From contig CM057166.1 in NCBI GenBank assembly GCA_029962745.1, positions 1,005,714 to 1,069,713 on the forward strand: a stretch of DNA of 64,000 nucleotides, written 5' to 3'. This DNA comes from Echinometra lucunter (taxonomy: Eukaryota > Echinodermata > Echinoidea > Camarodonta > Echinometridae). Below are positions 11,468 to 45,789 of the stretch, piece by piece (positions within the stretch are counted from its first letter, which is position 1; every line of letters starts with the position of its first letter). The notes under the pieces are model-generated. The model did not search any database, was not told the DNA's origin, and was given only the letters and a program-made list of their open reading frames with translations. A program made the position numbers and the translations under genes.

Positions 11468-11606
11468 GTGATGACAGATTGTGGTCATGATGCTAAGGAG
11501 ACATTTTATCTTTTTGTTTTTCTTTTCCAGTTAAGTTCCATCACTCTTGCTGTTCCCCATTATTACTCCATTTTCTTCACCCTCCATTACTGTATCCCCT
11601 TTCCAT

Positions 11607-11659
11607 CTCTCTCTCTCTCTGTCTGTCTCTCTCTGTCTCTCTCTCTCTCTCTTTCTCTT

Positions 11660-11718
<59 letters not shown>
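11607..11718. repeat. (CT)n microsatellite
   Basis: About 110 bp of CT with occasional GT or TTT interruptions. It gives false Ser/Leu and Arg/Glu frames on the two strands. Confidence 0.97.
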
Positions 11719-11720
<2 letters not shown>

Positions 11721-11814
11721 ATATTTCTCACCCCCTTTCTCAGTTTCTCTTTCTGCATCTGTCCACTATCCTATCTTTTTAAATTTCTTCCTGCCTCCCT
11801 ATTATCCCCCTTCT

Positions 11815-11963
11815 GGGCCCCCGTTTCCTAAAACTTCTTATCAGTAACAACTGCCACATTTCTAGAACAAATTTGCTCTCAGCCAATCAGATCTAAGAAT
11901 TTCAGTAGCTTTTAACAGTTATTGCAACTTGTTATTGATAAGCAAGGCTTATGAAACGGGCTC
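11815..11963. mobile_element. Small MITE with GGGCCCCCGTTTC / GAAACGGGCTC ends
   Basis: 149 bp with inverted termini and a mirrored TTATCAGTAACAA / TTGTTATTGATAA subterminal block. Its ends resemble those of the element at 11297-11467 (GTTTCATAA). Confidence 0.75.
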
Positions 11964-12411
11964 TGGTTTAAGCATACAAAGACACGGAACTTACACACTC
12001 AGTTTCATTCCTGCTTTAATATTCATGACTTTCCTTTAATACTGCAGTATACGGACAATGAACATCAGTACAAACTCCATAAGTACAAAATTATACACCA
12101 CACAGCATAAAGTACTGTGGGTTATGAAGACAATACACGGCAGTGATAGATTGAAAAGCAAATGACCCTCAAGTTCCAAAGGATTATACAAATATAAAAA
12201 CACAACTAATACAAATATACCTTCCTCCTTGTGTAAGCTAGGATAAGATTATTTCAGTCATGCCATGTATAAATAAATGGCCATTTTTGCAAAATTCAGG
12301 TCGGCCCATTTCATCAAATCATTTTCTGATCACTTTCTCAACTTCAAAATATGCATTTCAAGAAGCTACTTTTCTTAAGATTTCAATGTACTGGATGGAA
12401 ATCAGTATTAA

Positions 12412-12897
12412 AGACATTGGTTAACATTGTTATGATTTTAAAAATCTTGTTTTGTTACTTGAAAATGGGATAAACATAAGGGTTATAGTGTAAAAATACC
12501 AGTCTGAAAGTTTCAAAGTATAATATCCACAGGAAGTATTTTTAAATATAAAAAATGTGAACCAATGTTTGAAACATATACGAGGGTCAGTTGCACAGAA
12601 TAGACATAAGGAGTGCGCATGCGCGTATGACTCACCTTACTGTACTGTGTGTATTGGCGTATCACGCGGCGGCAGGCACATAACGGCATTTTCAAATTCA
12701 AGCAAAGTGGTCCTCTTAGTGATTGTCTCGTGAGACGAAGGATAATAAAATCGCCGTTTGCGTCTAACATACACTTTTTCATTCCAAATTATGGTTGGTT
12801 TCAGGGTTTTTGAGTACAAATACAAGTACTCATACACATGTTTCATCTTAGTTTGAGAATTTTTTAAATCAGCTACTCACAAAGTTAGCCAATGCCT
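12412..12897. mobile_element. TTAA-target MITE family A, copy 1 (486 bp)
   Basis: The inverted termini are AGACATTGG and CCAATGCCT, flanked on both sides by TTAA. This is the same length as, and the inverted orientation of, the copy at 22962-23447 about 10 kb away. TTAA duplications are typical of piggyBac- and Kolobok-type transposons. The frame of about 90 codons conserved between copies has no recognisable domain. Confidence 0.88.
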
Positions 12898-13360
12898 TTA
12901 ACTGCTCTTACAACTGACTCTGAAATTAATACCCACATATTGCCAGGTACCCATACACTTGGATGGAGAACAACAGATATTGGGTATAACATCATGTCAG
13001 AAGATGTAAGCATCCTGTGAGGACCTAATCCAGGACCTCTGTGGTATTTACAGTCATGAGCCATCACCAATATATCAAAGTGCTTCTGCAGGACTTTCTT
13101 GAACTGGGTTAAAAGACGAAGCAATCTGAAGGATAACATTTATTTTCGGGGGGGGGGGGGGGGGACTCTTTTTACCTCATTTATACCTAAATTTAGAAAT
13201 ATTCATACTAGTCTTTTGATTCCAACAAATATAGAAAACTATTAATTATGGTTATCAATTTTGAAGAAAAGTAATAAAAGTAATAAAGGAAAGAGACAAG
13301 AAGTCCGTTTTGATGCTAAGTATGCTCCTGAAGGCCAAATAGTCTACGAGTCTACGCTAA
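12898..13360. other. Intergenic, nothing recognised
   Basis: An 84-codon minus-strand open frame (12885-13139) has no family resemblance that I can name. A poly-G tract lies near 13149-13164. Confidence 0.4.
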
Positions 13361-14234
13361 CAATATCAACACTTATTTCCATAAAGAAACAACACTATAC
13401 AGATGCAGGACGGATAAGGCATTACTGAGTAACTCAAAGGAATATCATATTCAATCTTGCACGCAATGTCTGAAACATTAACTAATAGTAATTGGAACAA
13501 ATATTTATCTATCAATATCGACACTTATTTCCATAAAGAAACAACACTATACAGATGCAGGACGGATAAGGCATTACTGAGTAACTCACAAGAGTATCAA
13601 ATTCAATCTTGCACACAATGTCTGAAACATTAACTAATAGTAATTGGAACAAATCACTATGAACATGACAGACAAAGAAAGCAGACAAAATAAACAACCC
13701 CTCATTCTACCCTTCACAATAGTTCTGGTAGTCAAAAGAACATCCCTTCACTGCTATTGTCTAAAATATATGGAACAGGTGTCACATGCATATTCACCTG
13801 GAACTACATGATTAAACATAATAGCTGTGAAGGGATGTTCTTTTGACTACCAGAACCATTGTGAAGGGTAGAATTAGAGGTTGTTTATTTTGTCCGCTTT
13901 CTTTGTCCGCCATGTTCATAGTGAATATTTATTTATCTATCAATATCGACACTTATTTCCATAAAGAAACAACACTATACAGATGCAGGATGGATAAGGC
14001 ATTACTGAGTAACTCAAAGGAATATCATATTCAATCTTGCACACAATGTCTAAAACATTAACTAATTGGAACAAATATTTATCTATCAATATCGACACTT
14101 ATTTCCATATGGAAACAACACTATACAGATGCAGGACGGATAAGGCATTACTGAGTAACTCCAAGGAATATCATATTCAATCTTGCACACAATGTCCGAA
14201 ACATCTACTAATTGGAATAAATATTTACAGATAA
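13361..14234. repeat. Tandem repeat of about 150 bp, four copies, one split by a MITE
   Basis: Units begin CAATATCRACACTTATTTCC at 13361, 13513, 13941 and about 14087. The second unit is interrupted at 13655-13923 by the 269-bp CACTA-like MITE. Removing it restores a period of about 150 bp. Confidence 0.9.
13655..13923. mobile_element. CACTA-like MITE, copy 2
   Basis: This is a 269-bp palindrome nearly identical to 5751-6019, with CACTATGAACATG ends and a possible 3-bp target duplication AAT. Confidence 0.88.
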
Positions 14235-14489
14235 ATATCTAATTATATACAGTCTTTATACATCAGAGATATATTACATGTAATGCAGTGCAATTCATTT
14301 GGCATAAGTTAAGTCACATCTTCCATTGCCTTACATAGTGACCCATTGACAGTTCAAGCTTCATGCCTTTGAAGGGTGGTTGGAATGTCTTGATGGATTC
14401 AGTCTATCAAAGGGCATTCGTCCACCCAATGACATACATGTGTTTTCCTTTCAACATTGAATGGCAGCTCTTTCCATCAATCAATGGTC
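14235..14489. other. Probable 3' flank of MORN1
   Basis: No gene or repeat is recognised. It lies 3' of the MORN1 stop codon and may be 3' UTR. Confidence 0.4.
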
Positions 14490-14861
14490 TCCTCAAGCTA
14501 GGTTAGAGCTGAACTGGGAATCTTAATACACTTTGTCACTTCAAATTTAATATTTTCTTGAAGAAAGCTATCCTGCAAATCAATCGCCTCCCGTGGCTGG
14601 TTTAGAACCAGACTTTCTTTGACTTTGCCACTTTCATGGATTTCTTGTGGAAGGCCACCCACACAATAAACCACCTGTGGCTAATTTAGAGCTGGATTGC
14701 AACGTTCTTCAACAAAGTCACTTTCTTAGTTTTCTAAGGGAAAGGAGAGCAACTCTTACAATCGATCGCTTCCAGCAGCTAACTTGGTGCGAGGTTTTCT
14801 TTCATAGATTTCGTTGCTTTCTTAGTTGTTGGGGTTTTTTAAAAGAAAAATATTGTTACAA
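14490..14861 (-). repeat. Decayed tandem copies of the 3' end of MORN1's last exon
   Basis: About four imperfect units of 85-105 bp each resemble the coding end of the last exon (14862-14955). The clearest, 14579-14665, reads on the minus strand as VAFHKKSMKVAKSKKVWF and a stop, against VAFPKKTKKATKSKKES in the real exon. The others carry more substitutions and early stops. They lie 3' of the true stop codon, so they could be in the 3' UTR. Confidence 0.8.
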
Positions 14862-37881
<23,020 letters not shown>

Positions 37882-39048
37882 ACTTACAATGAATTAGCGA
37901 TACATTAAAAAACAGTCCTCTGATTGGATGTAAGAGTGGTCCATTAGTGGTATTGTCCAATGAGAATAGTTATGCCATTTTGGCGTACTATACCTTGACA
38001 ACAGTACCACCACCTGTTACTTTCTCCAGCTGGCCCCTATGCTCTTCAACGAGACGAGTAGCCTGTGCTGCACATTGAGGAACAGAAGGGCTGGTGGTGG
38101 TGTTGGTGTGGCAGACTTTGGTCATGGAGCTGTGTGCTGCTGCTGGTACTTGGTGGCGGGGGGGGGGGGGGGGGGGGGGGGGGGGCAACAGGAGGCTCGA
38201 CTCACTACGCCGTCAAATGCGGTTCCATTGTTTATGATCTGTTATAGGGAAATTCGGTTTATATCGTATGGTTTGTGGGGTTTTTTCATTCAAGAAAACT
38301 TTTTTTTCGGGAGGTGATTGGGGCTATTTACCGACAAACTCAAACAAATTCTTGTGGTCAGTGAGGCCACTTTTTTTCTCGTTCTCTTCGACTGAAATGG
38401 AATTCCAACGCTAACATGATAATTACCACCGAAGGCCTACACAATTCTCTTTCTCCCTTTTTTCTTCCCGATTTATCATATTTCCAGATGACGGCTCAAT
38501 TTATCGACGGTATTACTATACCGGGTATTATGCTGACACAGATCTGAAACTAAGTCCGGCCCATGCCGAAAAATATGTCTAATTTTGCTATTCTCATTTT
38601 GTGTCTTTTATTTTTTCTTATTTCTTTCTTCTTTCTCTTCCTTTTCTTTTCTTCTTTCTCTTCTCATTACTTTCCTTGTTTTTATTTTACCTTTTTTTTC
38701 TCTTTCCTTTTTTTTTCTTTTCTTTAACCTTCTTTCTTGTTTTTCGGGAACCCGTCAGGCGGGGCAGTCTGCCCCCCGCTGCCCTCCTCAGGTACGCCAG
38801 TGCTGTGTCTACTAGTAACTGCAGGAATCGAGCGGCAAGTAGACCTAAAATAGCTTTTTTTTTCAGGGGATAACGGCATGTGACAAATAACTTATTCTAT
38901 TCTTTATCACAATCCTCTATGAGAACGGAAGGTGCCGATCAATGTACGTTTAAATGAGCCATTATCCCCTACGTACGTTTTCATTTACCGAACAATGTAC
39001 AGGCCTCATGATGAGACATATTCCCCTCCCCCCGGCCCCCAGCACTAA
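37882..39048. other. Upstream flank of MORN1, no second gene recognised
   Basis: The MORN1 promoter is expected here, but I see no clear TATA box. A G-tract of about 28 bases lies at 38158-38185. A minus-strand frame at 37988-38188 (Pro-rich, then ATRLVEEHRGQLEKVTGG) could end at a GT donor. That donor would leave in phase 0 and would not fit MORN1 exon 2. 38585-38750 is T-rich low complexity. Confidence 0.4.
38158..38185. repeat. Poly-G tract of about 28 bases
   Basis: The longest of many G/C homopolymers in the window. It lies about 280 bp upstream of the MORN1 start codon. Confidence 0.95.
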
Positions 39049-39287
39049 AATAGACCTGCTTACCAAGTTATTATATTCAAATTTATGAATATTTCTTTCC
39101 TGGAGACCCGGTAGTGACGAGGTATTCCATCAACCTGTTTTAATGAATGGCTATGCTTGGAAACCAGTTTGCATACATTACTTGTTGCTATGTCTGGCAA
39201 GCATCTCAGCTTTCAGGTTGTCAAGAACAACTTTTGCTTAAGAAGTATGCATAAAATTTGAATATATTGTTAGTAAACAGGTCTATT
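39049..39287. mobile_element. MITE family 'AATAGACC', copy 3
   Basis: The termini are AATAGACCTGCTTACCAAG and TTAGTAAACAGGTCTATT. It is related to 10795-11016 and 34130-34332. Confidence 0.75.
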
Positions 39288-40254
39288 AAACGACAGCCCC
39301 CGAGTTGCTAAGTAGTTGTTGCTGCTGTTGTCGTTTGTTTTTGTGTCATGTTTCCTTCTCTCTCTCTTTTTTTAAATAATTATTTTGACCTACTACTACC
39401 ACTACCTCAGTGGGAGGTATTGCGACTTACCCATCATTTTTCCCCTTCTTTTTAAAGACTAATCATCCTTATATTCCTTCAGTATACCCCCGCATATACC
39501 GCCCCTTCTTAATCACATGAGCGGACTTGTTCCACATTGACGAGCCTGAGCGTACAAAGTTAGCTTTTTAAACAATTTTCTTTTAATCATACATGTCATA
39601 GGCCCACACCTGGCTGCGTGTCGGGGGAGCGCACAATATACGTTTAAAGTTTGTAACTTTGTATTGAAAAGCTTCTGCCGGCCTACCAACCAGGCGCGCC
39701 GGAAGGGTCCCAGCTTTGGGGGCAAACACTCTTGTGGGCCCACCCCAAACATTTTATGGGGGCCCACCTCAAATGCTTACTTCCAGCATACCGAACCCTT
39801 TATACACCTCCCCCGCCCCCGAACAAGCACATTTATCCCCCTTTTATACATATTTATTTATATCATAAAATGACAAGTTCAGATTTTTTTTTAATTAAGA
39901 AGATCCCTGATAGCAGAGACTGGTAAGAATAACATCATATTTACGTCTTTTTAAAGTCGTGTCATACGTCTTATTTACGTATTATATCAGTGGCGTAATG
40001 AGCCAAAATATTTTTTTTTTTTTTTTTTGGGGGGGGGGGGGCTCAATCTTTGCGAGGAGCGAAGCGACCAACCCTGAGTGTATGTAGCGACCGAGCCGGG
40101 GTACCCCCCCCCTCCCCTCACGATACGAAGCTTTTTCGTGGGAGGGGGGAGTTTCCCCCCCCCCCGACGTTTCTTTGAATTGTTCCTTGTCTGCTCCCGC
40201 TCTTCTTATGTTCTCTTACCTTTTTTCTTTGCTTGCTTCCGCCCTTTTTCCTTC

Positions 40255-40726
40255 TATTTTTTCTTTATTTTTTTGTTGGCGTTTTGGAGGGGGTGACCGC
40301 CCACATCGCCCCCCCCCCCCCTGGCTACGCAATTGCACTCCCATGGTAAAGGAGCTTTTGCAGTATTGATGGTTTGCAACTCTGTAAAAGAACACTATTT
40401 GGCACTACAAACTTACAGCCCGTGTCTAGTTTTGGTAAATCTAAGAATATTCATTTTCAAAGTATGAATCCATTGTCCGATAAACAGATAAAACCAAGTG
40501 TTATATCACAAAACACATTATTATTGATATTATGCGCGTTTTCTGCCTTGCTATACATGCTATTTGGGAAATTGTGAATGCGTTACTTAACAACAGAAAG
40601 GGAGTCTAGGGAGAAGTAATGAAATTCGAGTGACATCACTAATATAAAATTGAAAATAAACCATGGTTGAAATTTATTTGGGGGGGCTGACGCCCCCAAG
40701 CCCCCCCCCCCTCCAGTACGCCAGTG
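40255..40726. repeat. Direct repeat, left copy (hAT-like right-end segment)
   Basis: Very similar to about 44435-44891, from TTGTTGGCGTTTTGGAGG to CTCCAGTACGCCAGTG, apart from small indels. Confidence 0.92.
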
Positions 40727-41329
40727 CACGTCAGGTAATTCAGCTATCTTAAATAAATCCCTCAACTGCTCCACTTTTACACCAGATTAGTGATCCTTAC
40801 ATTAATTCTTATTTTCCCCATAGCGCTCTTTTCCCTTCTGACAAGTGAGTCCTGGTTACTTCTAATGAATCTCCCTATTGAAAGGTATAAGTGCCCGATT
40901 TTGACTGCGAATTTTTTCGTTCTAAAAGCGCATTCTCCTTTGCATCTCTGATAAGTTCCCTCTTTCCATTTGGACAGGTTCCCCATTCGAAATCGAATAC
41001 ATGCCCCAATTTACTTCTGATGAATTGCTCCTTTTCCTGGCTAGTAAATTATGTCCCATTCCTCCTGTAAATTCGCTATAAGTGCCCAATAGAGCCCTTT
41101 TATTCGCTGATAAGTTAGCACATGTATACCTTTTCAACTCTGGCATTACTCCCTTTTTGAAATTTGGTACACACTTAGCTTTCTAGTAAGTGCCATTTCA
41201 CCCCCATTAAACCTGACAAGTGCCCCTTTTTACAACTCACGCTGACATATAAACAGTGTTGTAACGATAATCATAAATTCTTATCTATTCTCCTTTTCAT
41301 GTTGAGATTGTACTCTCTCTCTCTTCTTG

Positions 41330-42440
41330 TTTGTAATGATTGCCCCAAAAGGCCACAATAATAACCTCACACATACTGTTTGCTGCATAGCGATCTTTTA
41401 TTAGCAAGTTTGGAGCATGCGAAAAAGTCATCCGTCATTGTAAAAAAAAAAAGAAAGAAAGAAAGAAACAAATACAAAGCCTAAGAAAGAAACAAAAAAT
41501 TAAAATTCGCGCTTAATAAGTTTCGAACCTAAAATCTCCCCGTTAAGGAGGGCTGTACGGGGGCTGTACGCTGCTTCACTACCATCCTCATGTTCATCTT
41601 TGCGCTTTATCCTTTCATGTTTGCAATGACTGCTGCCACAAGGCCAAAATAATAACCTCACACATACTGTCTGCAGCATAGAGATTTCTTATTAGCAAGT
41701 TTTGGAGCATGCTGGAAAGAAATCAATTACTGAAAAACAAATAAATGAAACAAAAGGGAAAACCCAAACAAAAAATGGTGCTTCCTGGGTTTTGAACCCA
41801 AAATCTCTCCATCAAGCTAGGAGATGCGAGTCAATTACTCTATGCAGAGGGCTAAACGCTGCCTCACTACCACCCTCCAGTTTATCCTTTCCTGTTTGAA
41901 AATGACTGCGGCCAAAAAGCCAATAATAACCTCACAAATACAGTTTACTACGTCAGGATTTTTATTAAAAAGTTCGGAGCATGCAAAAATGAAATCAGTT
42001 ACTAAAAAAAAGGAAGAAGAAACGAAATGGAAAACCCAAACAAAACAGGTGCTTCCTGGGCATCGAACCCTAAATATCCTTGTCAAGGAGATGCGAGCCA
42101 ATCGCTCTGTACAGAGGGGTACACGTTGCCTCACCGCAATATTTCAGTTCATCTTCACCCTTTTATCTTTTCCTGTTAGCAGGTTTGCAATGACTGCCGC
42201 AAAAAGCCAAAATAATAACTTCACACTGTTTGCTCCATAGAGATTTTTTTAAAACTTTAAGTTTGGGGCATACGAAAACTCCGTTAATGAAAAAAAATCA
42301 ATGCAACATAAAGAAACAAAACGGAAAAAACCCGAACTGAAACAAAAATGAATGATTCATGGGTTTCGAACCCACGCAGCGAAATCTCCACATTGCGAGT
42401 CAATCACTCTAGATGCAGAGGGCTACGCTGACCCTCTACC
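41330..42440 (-). repeat. Tandem array of a tRNA-like unit (about four copies, 250-300 bp)
   Basis: Each unit has TGACTGC(C/G)GCC-like sequence, AATAATAACCTCACA, then an A-rich stretch. A tRNA-like block follows whose minus strand reads like a tRNA 3' half with a TTCGAA/TTCAAAA T-loop near 41525, 41780, 42062 and 42365. The anticodon regions are degenerate, so they are tRNA-derived repeats, not functional tRNAs. Confidence 0.75.
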
Positions 42441-43980
42441 AGCCTCCAGGGTATTTTGGCACCCTTTATTCTTTCCGATTTGTGATGACTTTTCAAATAC
42501 ATCCATTTTGTGCCACTCACGATCTAAAAGAGTGTTTTACACCGAAGAGCATACACTTGTATCTCTGTCATATTAAATGTCTCTTTAAGGGAAAAAATGA
42601 ATTTTCTTTTCTGTACAATCCTAACGTAGCATGTACCTAAGGTCACATGCATGTTTTTGTTTTTGTTTTTTGGTTTTTTTTTTTTGTATTACCGTACATC
42701 AATGCCTCAGTGACATACCAAAGATCGGCTTTTGAAGGTGTCGTTTCAAAGTGAAGCTTAAAGGCATTCAAACTAGTCTTTCATATCTTGAAGACATCTT
42801 ATTGTACTGAAAAGTCAATGCACCTCTTCGCTCCAGAGCTCGTCTTCCACAGTCATGACTGAATAGGTTTCCAATGTTATTTTAAGCTCTCAGTAACGCC
42901 TTGTTGTTGCCATAGTGAACATGGTGAAAGGGCTTTGATCAGACAAGTTTGAGCGGAGTAATGCTTTTTCTTTTTACTTGTACAGTATTTTCAAAGCACA
43001 AAAAGCTGAAGTTGGACTGAAGTGAACCAGAGCTTGATGACATTCCACCTTTTGTAATTGCCAAATTCCTTATGAAACAGATGGGTAGAGGCTCTGAGTA
43101 ACCAGACCTTCTTGACGGAGCAATAATACTTGTATTTTAAGGGGATGATCCTTCTTTCCCCAAATCAAACGAAAGTCCAATATACTATGCATGTAAGTGA
43201 TTTTCATTGTATGTCATAAGCATTTATAACACATGAAAAGGAAATGTGGTATCGGGCATCACATTAAAAACAGCAGGGGAGAATGATTTGGAATAAAACG
43301 AACCGGTGGAGAAAGTGTGATCAAGATTACACAGCTCACACAGCGTCGTACAATTAACATTTGGACTTTTGTGTTTGAATTTTCTTCGAATTCGACTTGC
43401 AGTTGAATACAAAAAGGCAAGAATAAAATATGAGATTGTGTATATGAATCAACTTATTCATGATTATTGATAATGTATTGAAGGTGATTGACTCTCATGT
43501 CCCTTTCATGACGACCCTTAACAAAAGAAAAAATTCTCAATGAATCACTCTAGCGAATTTTACATTTTACCATGCATAAATTCGTCCGATGAACGTTGGT
43601 ATAATTTAGCTTGCATTAATTCGTAAGCAAAATACCATTTCTGCCAACCATTTGGTAATACAATCCTACTCTTATAGTCACCCCGGGATAGTCACATTTC
43701 ATGGAGTCTTTAAAAAGTTGAATTGTAGCTTTAAGAAAGCGTAGGCATTTCTAATCACCACGGGTTAACAATGGATCGTTAGTGGGGCTCCGTATTAATA
43801 CTTTTGTCCTAGACGTCTATAGGCTCTATAGTACAGGAGAATCATTCAGGACCATGCAATAGTGAGTGGATTTCGAGGAAATACAAGAACAAATCTCTAT
43901 AGCTGGGGCTGTAGTGAAAAAATAGGGACAGAAGCAGGAGAAAAAAACTACAGAGGGAAATGAAAATGGATAAAAATTGG
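42441..43980. other. Gene-free interior of the composite insertion
   Basis: No ORF, repeat or RNA gene is recognised. Confidence 0.4.
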
Positions 43981-44023
43981 GCAGAGTGAGGTGCGCAACG
44001 CATCCTGCGCCAGCCTACGCTGA

Positions 44024-44407
44024 CTGCCGCCACCTAGCTGACTGCCGCCACCTAGCTGACTGCCGCCACCTAGCTGACTGCCGCCACCTAGCTGACTGCC
44101 GCCACCTAGCTGACTGCCGCCACCTAGCTGACTGCCGCCACCTAGCTGACTGCCGCCACCTAGCTGACTGCCGCCACCTAGCTGACTGCCGCCACCTAGC
44201 TGACTGCCGCCACCTAGCTGACTGCCGCCACCTAGCTGACTGCCGCCACCTAGCTGACTGCCGCCACCTAGCTGACTGCCGCCACCTAGCTGACTGCCGC
44301 CACCTAGCTGACTGCCGCCACCTAGCTGACTGCCGCCACCTAGCTGACTGCCGCCACCTAGCTGACTGCCGCCACCTAGCTGACTGCCGCCACCTAGCTG
44401 ACTGACT
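44024..44407. repeat. 18-bp minisatellite, about 21 copies
   Basis: The unit CTGACTGCCGCCACCTAG is repeated essentially without change, with a shortened unit at the right end. Because 18 is a multiple of three, frames stay open on both strands (QLGGGS repeats on the minus strand, DCRHLA on the plus strand). These are artefacts. Confidence 0.97.
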
Positions 44408-44434
44408 GCCGCCTGTCCCGCTTTTTTTCCTTCT

Positions 44435-44891
44435 ACTTTTTTCTTTCTTTTTTGTTGGCATTTTGGAGGGGGTGACCGCCCCCATCGCCCCCCCCCCCCC
44501 TTGGCTACGCAAGTGCACTCCCATGGTAAAGGAGCATTTGCAGTATTGATGGTTTGCAACTCTGTAAAAGAACACTATTTGACACTACAAACTTACAGCC
44601 CGTGTCTAGTTTTGGTAAATCTAAGAATATTCATTTTCAAAGTATGAATCCATTGTCAGATAAACAGATTAAACCAAGTGTTATAGTATTGATATTATGC
44701 GTGTTTTCTGCCTTGCTATGCATGCTATTTGGGAAATTGTGAATGCGTTACTTAACAACAGGACGGGAGGCTAGGGAGAAGTAATGAAATTCGAGTGATA
44801 TCACTAATATAAAATTGAAAATAAACCATGGTTGAAATTCATTTCGGGGGGGGGGCTGACGCCCCCCAATCCCCCCTCCAGTACGCCAGTG
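44435..44891. repeat. Direct repeat, right copy (hAT-like right-end segment)
   Basis: Copy of about 40255-40726. Its left boundary abuts the 18-bp minisatellite, which replaces the flank seen in the other copy. Confidence 0.92.
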
Positions 44892-45789
44892 TATGATATA
44901 TACGTCTTTAAGACGATACTTTGCACCAGCACACGACGTAAAATAAGACGTCATATTTTCACGTCAATTTTACATCATATTAGTCGGAAATGACGTCTTT
45001 ACGACCCAAAGAAAGCTCACAGACTGGTAAAAATCACATCATAAAGACGTCAAAGCTTCAAAGCTGGTTTATAAATAAAATGTTTTAGAATATATTTAAC
45101 ATTATGATGTTATCTCTTTTTTAATGTTCTACTAGTAGCCCATACTAGTAGATCGGCCTATACTAGCCCTGTATCCTAACATCCTACATCCTATACCTAT
45201 CTACTGATGCTTTGTATCGACTTTAATATATATGGACGGTAGTGTAGTACATGTACTTGAAAAAAACAGTTTGAAATTACAATTTCTTGATACATTCTGA
45301 AATACCCTGCCCATGACATTAACTGAATGGTGCTCAAAATGGAAGTACATTGTTCATTAAATCAGCAGTGCAATCATTGCATAAAATGTAAAAATTCAAA
45401 TGTTATCTTCATTTTTGCCCAAAGTTTAGTCATTTCTGGTCATTCATGAATATTCATGAATCACGATCAACTATTACAGTCATATCACGACGTAAAACTG
45501 ACGTAAACACGTCATTATTATTATGGTCTTGAAAAAAGCTGTTATAAAGTGGGAAATAATTGACGTAAAAATACGGTCTTATTCAGGTCTTTAAAAAGAC
45601 GTTTAAAAGTGGTAAATATTTGACGTAATATATATGTCATCTTATGTTCAAACAAAATTTGAGAAAATTTTGGTTATATAAAGACGTCATAAGGTTGTCG
45701 TAAAATAGTCGTGTATACGACATATGACGTGTGGACCAGTTTATGACCAGTTCTGGATGTCTTAAAGACGTCCGTCTGCTATCAGGGAT

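Larger units (their letters stand above)
39988..44891. mobile_element. Composite hAT-like insertion (4.9 kb)
   Basis: It starts CAGTGGCGTA and ends TACGCCAGTG. The flanking 8-mers TATTATAT (39980-39987) and TATGATAT (44892-44899) differ at one base, consistent with an old hAT target duplication. A second right end, identical in type, lies inside at 40717-40726. The sequence before it (about 40255-40726) is a direct repeat of about 44435-44891. I see no transposase. Confidence 0.72.
39903..45789. mobile_element. Inverted-repeat element 'ATCCCTGATAGCAGA', split by a 4.9-kb insertion
   Basis: ATCCCTGATAGCAGA (39903-39917) and TCTGCTATCAGGGAT (45775-45789) are exact complements. The interior outside the insertion (39918-39987 and 44892-45774) is rich in GACGTC/TACGTC motifs. 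Without the insertion the element is about 980 bp. It has no coding capacity. Confidence 0.75.

Noticed and set aside
11453..11831. Ser/Leu-rich and Arg/Glu-rich frames on the two strands
   Set aside because: Translation of a (CT)n microsatellite.
12885..13139. 84-codon minus-strand frame near a MITE end
   Set aside because: Partly overlaps the TTAA element. I could not match it to any family.
37988..38188. Alternative first exon of MORN1 (Pro-rich start, ends at a GT)
   Set aside because: Its donor leaves in phase 0, whereas MORN1 exon 2 needs phase 1. The poly-Pro part is the poly-G tract. It could belong to something else, but there is no support.
44024..44407. Possible CRISPR-like array
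   Set aside because: The repeats are contiguous 18-mers without spacers in a eukaryotic genome: a minisatellite.
43948..44559. 203-codon minus-strand frame with QLGGGS repeats
   Set aside because: It is produced by the 18-bp minisatellite. The opposite strand is equally open, and there is no conserved flank or domain.
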